Made by a program: the position numbers and the translations under genes. The notes under the pieces were generated by a model. It saw only the letters and a program-made list of their open reading frames with translations, did not search any database and had not been told where the DNA came from. This document shows, in pieces, positions 4,310-6,426 of a DNA stretch of 6,426 nt. Each line of letters opens with the position of its first letter. The first letter of the stretch is position 1. Source of the DNA: Synergistaceae bacterium (GTDB taxonomy: Bacteria; Synergistota; Synergistia; Synergistales; Synergistaceae). The DNA is taken from assembly GCA_028702015.1 (NCBI GenBank), contig JAQVPO010000074.1:1-6426 (forward strand), written 5' to 3'.

Positions 4310-6426
4310 TTAAAAACCTTCCTGAGCCGTTCTTGCGATGATCTCATCCTGCTGGTATGCGTCAAGATCAACGAAATAATCGCTGTATCCTGCTACCCTG
4401 ACAAGAAGTCCGCGGTAGTTTTCAGGATGTGACTGCGCATCGCGGAGGGTCTCTTCATCAACGACGTTGAACTGGATGTGGTGGCCTCCAAGCTTAAAGT
4501 AGGAACGGATCAGGTTCTTGACTCCCTCAATGCCCTCTTCTCCCGCAAGGACTGATGGGAGGAAGCGCTGGTTGAGCAGTGTGCCGCCTGATTTTACCTG
4601 GTCCATCTTTGCAAGCGACTTGACCACTGCGGTCGGCCCCTTCCGGTCAGCACCGTGACTTGGGGATGTCCCGTCGGATTCAGGCATTCCGGCGAAACGG
4701 CCGTTTGGCGATGCCGCAAGTTTCTGTCCGAAATAATTGTGGCATGTTGTGCTGAGCATATTGAGGTGGTATGTCGGGCCAAGAATGCTGTGTCTGCCTT
4801 CGATCGTTTTGAACAGACTGTCATATACCTGCTTCATTATATTGTCAGCATAGTCGTCGTCATTGCCGAAGAAAGAGGTTTTGTTCCACAGAGTCAGGCG
4901 CATCTCCTCTTCGCCTTCCCAGTTTTTCTTCATAGCTTCGACAAGCTGTTTAAGAGTGTACTTATTTTCTTCAAAAACATGTTTCTTGATAGCGGAGAGG
5001 CTGTCTGTGATCGTGCCAATGCCGCAGCACTGGATATAATCAGAGTTATAGCGCGGACCGCCGTTGTAATAGTCTTTGCCCTTCTGTATGCAGTCCCTGA
5101 TCACGACAGAGAGGAACGTAGCGGCCATCTTTGTTGAATACTGATAGCGCAGGTAATTGTCGACTTTGATCTTTGTTTCTACAGCATAATTCAGCTGCTT
5201 TTCAAAGGCCGCATATAGATCTTCAAAATTTTTGAACTCACTGATATCGCCTGTCTGGATGCTGACCTGTTTGCCTGTGAGCATGTCGACTCCATTTGTG
5301 AGAGTGTACTCAAGGAGCTTGGGAACATTGAGGTATCCGTGGAGCAGGTAGGCTTCCTTGCCCGCCGCCCCTGTCTCAATGCATCCGCTTGTGCCGCCTT
5401 CGCGCGCATCTTCAAGAGTCTTGCCGACACGCATCTGTTCCTGGATCACCATATCGGCATTGAAGACTGAAGGGTATCCCATGCCATTGCGGAAGACCCT
5501 TGCCGCCGCGCGTATAACGCTGTCGGGGGTGCGTTCGCTTACCTGAATATTGCCCTGAGGCTGCAGAAGGCGAAGTTCATCGAAGAGCTCGAGGCAGATG
5601 TAGGTCACTTCGCTCGATCCGTCAGATCCGTCGGCCTTCAGTCCGGCCAGGTTGATGTTCGTGAAGTCATTGTATGTGCCGCTTTCAGCTGCAGTTACAC
5701 CGACCTTGGGAGGTGCTGGTGTATTGTTGACCTTGATCCAGAGGCAGGAAAGCAGTTCCTTGGCCGCTTCTCTGTCAAGAGTCCCGTCCTTTATACCCTT
5801 TTCATAGAAGGGTGCAAGGTGCTGGTCAAGGTGTCCAGGGCTCATTGCGTCCCATCCGTTGAGTTCTGTTATTGTGCCAAGGTGCACGAACCAATACATC
5901 TGGACTGCTTCCCAGAAGTCTCTGGGGGCGTTCGCCGGTACCCATCTGCAGACATCCGCTATCTTTAGAAGCTCTGCCTTGCGTTGGGGATCGCTTTCTC
6001 CTGCTGCCATTTTTTCTGCAAGCTCGGCGTGTCTCTCAGCAAAAATAATAACTGCGTCGCAGGAGATGTCCATGCCCTGAAGCTGCTCGTCCTTAGCAGT
6101 AGCCTCAGGATCGTTGAGGTAGTCGAGTTTTGCACGTGCTTCAGCTATCTGCTTTTTAAGATCAAGCATTCCGTTTTTGTAAATAAGTCCGTCGAGAGCG
6201 GTATGTCCGAGGGCTCTTTGCTCTCCGAATTCAGTGAAGGTCCCGGCTTCGTAGAGCTTGGTCCAGTCCTGTGGCATGCGTTCAAAAAGCTTGTCTCTCA
6301 TGCAGCGGCCGCGCCAGAACGGGATGACTTTCTCTTCGTATGTTTTGATATCTTCAGGAGCAACAGTATAGATCTGCTGTTTTCTGACGTTGAGGATCTC
6401 GAGGTCTTCTCTGGAATGACATGTCA
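4310..6426 (-). CDS. hypD: Glycyl radical enzyme, probable trans-4-hydroxy-L-proline dehydratase, 5' end missing
   Basis: The frame is open to the right edge, so 704 residues are visible; the ATG at 6301 is residue 42 and is internal. IPFWRGR at residues 34-40, just before that ATG, is a conserved N-domain element of these enzymes. GTSGCIETG holds the thiyl-radical cysteine C348 and base E350, and VRVAGYS near the C-terminus holds the radical glycine G679. The C-to-G distance is 331, equal to that in Clostridioides difficile HypD (C434, G765). Shifting by 86, HypD active-site residues as I recall them all match: H160, D278, S334, D339, F340, E436, Y450 and T645 correspond to H74, D192, S248, D253, F254, E350, Y364 and T559. 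HypD dehydrates hydroxyproline to 1-pyrroline-5-carboxylate, feeding proline reduction in anaerobes. It needs a radical-SAM activase, which is not in the window. Alternatives are a hydroxyproline C-N lyase (HplG) or another close subfamily. Glycyl radical enzyme is near certain; HypD is likely. About 86 N-terminal residues are missing. Confidence 0.9.
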   Translation of the reverse strand, partial: TCHSREDLEILNVRKQQIYTVAPEDIKTYEEKVIPFWRGRCMRDKLFERMPQDWTKLYEAGTFTEFGEQRALGHTALDGLIYKNGMLDLKKQIAEARAKLDYLNDPEATAKDEQLQGMDISCDAVIIFAERHAELAEKMAAGESDPQRKAELLKIADVCRWVPANAPRDFWEAVQMYWFVHLGTITELNGWDAMSPGHLDQHLAPFYEKGIKDGTLDREAAKELLSCLWIKVNNTPAPPKVGVTAAESGTYNDFTNINLAGLKADGSDGSSEVTYICLELFDELRLLQPQGNIQVSERTPDSVIRAAARVFRNGMGYPSVFNADMVIQEQMRVGKTLEDAREGGTSGCIETGAAGKEAYLLHGYLNVPKLLEYTLTNGVDMLTGKQVSIQTGDISEFKNFEDLYAAFEKQLNYAVETKIKVDNYLRYQYSTKMAATFLSVVIRDCIQKGKDYYNGGPRYNSDYIQCCGIGTITDSLSAIKKHVFEENKYTLKQLVEAMKKNWEGEEEMRLTLWNKTSFFGNDDDYADNIMKQVYDSLFKTIEGRHSILGPTYHLNMLSTTCHNYFGQKLAASPNGRFAGMPESDGTSPSHGADRKGPTAVVKSLAKMDQVKSGGTLLNQRFLPSVLAGEEGIEGVKNLIRSYFKLGGHHIQFNVVDEETLRDAQSHPENYRGLLVRVAGYSDYFVDLDAYQQDEIIARTAQEGF

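Noticed and set aside
4655..5137. 160-codon plus-strand open frame inside the glycyl radical enzyme gene
   Set aside because: It is antisense to well-conserved enzyme sequence and has no domain of its own; it is also a shadow.
4310..6426. Glycyl radical enzyme as pyruvate formate-lyase or 4-hydroxyphenylacetate decarboxylase
   Set aside because: It has a single active-site cysteine followed by Ile-Glu rather than the adjacent cysteine pair of pyruvate formate-lyase. The cysteine-to-glycine spacing of 331 does not fit the longer decarboxylase.

Overview
The window reads as a bacterial chromosome segment of moderate GC content from a strict anaerobe that ferments amino acids. The main evidence is an oxygen-sensitive glycyl radical enzyme whose visible active-site residues fit trans-4-hydroxy-L-proline dehydratase (HypD). 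Next to it are genes for two fold-type II PLP enzymes and a metal-dependent cyclase-family hydrolase. The overall style suggests Synergistota or a clostridial-type anaerobe. This is an inference, since the window contains no rRNA or other phylogenetic marker.

Layout. (1) Positions 1-2980 hold a minus-strand operon. It is transcribed in the order threonine-synthase-like enzyme (2980-1742), uncharacterised PLP enzyme with a TrpB-like GAHK motif (1705-239), then cyclase family / kynurenine-formamidase-like hydrolase (from 235, running off the left edge). The gaps are 36 and 3 bases, and the two downstream genes each have a clear Shine-Dalgarno sequence. (2) Positions 2981-3207 are an AT-rich divergent regulatory region with a TATAAT box on each strand and several small dyads. 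(3) Positions 3208-4221 encode, on the plus strand, a protein of about 335-337 residues that I do not recognise. (4) Positions 4242-4278 form a strong hairpin between convergent genes, probably a shared terminator. (5) Positions 4310-6426 hold a minus-strand glycyl radical enzyme gene whose 5' end lies outside the window. Its frame stays open to the edge, and the obvious ATG at 6301 is internal to the protein.

How the parts may work together. If the glycyl radical enzyme is HypD, it dehydrates hydroxyproline to 1-pyrroline-5-carboxylate, which is then reduced to proline, a Stickland electron acceptor. Its activating radical-SAM enzyme is not in the window. The three-gene operon looks like a small amino-acid catabolic or modification module: two PLP enzymes acting on alpha-amino acids and a hydrolase for an amide, lactam or lactone. 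Its substrate cannot be read from the sequence. It is separately transcribed, so a link to the hydroxyproline gene is only suggested by proximity. This operon and the unrecognised plus-strand gene are the best candidates for undescribed biology here.
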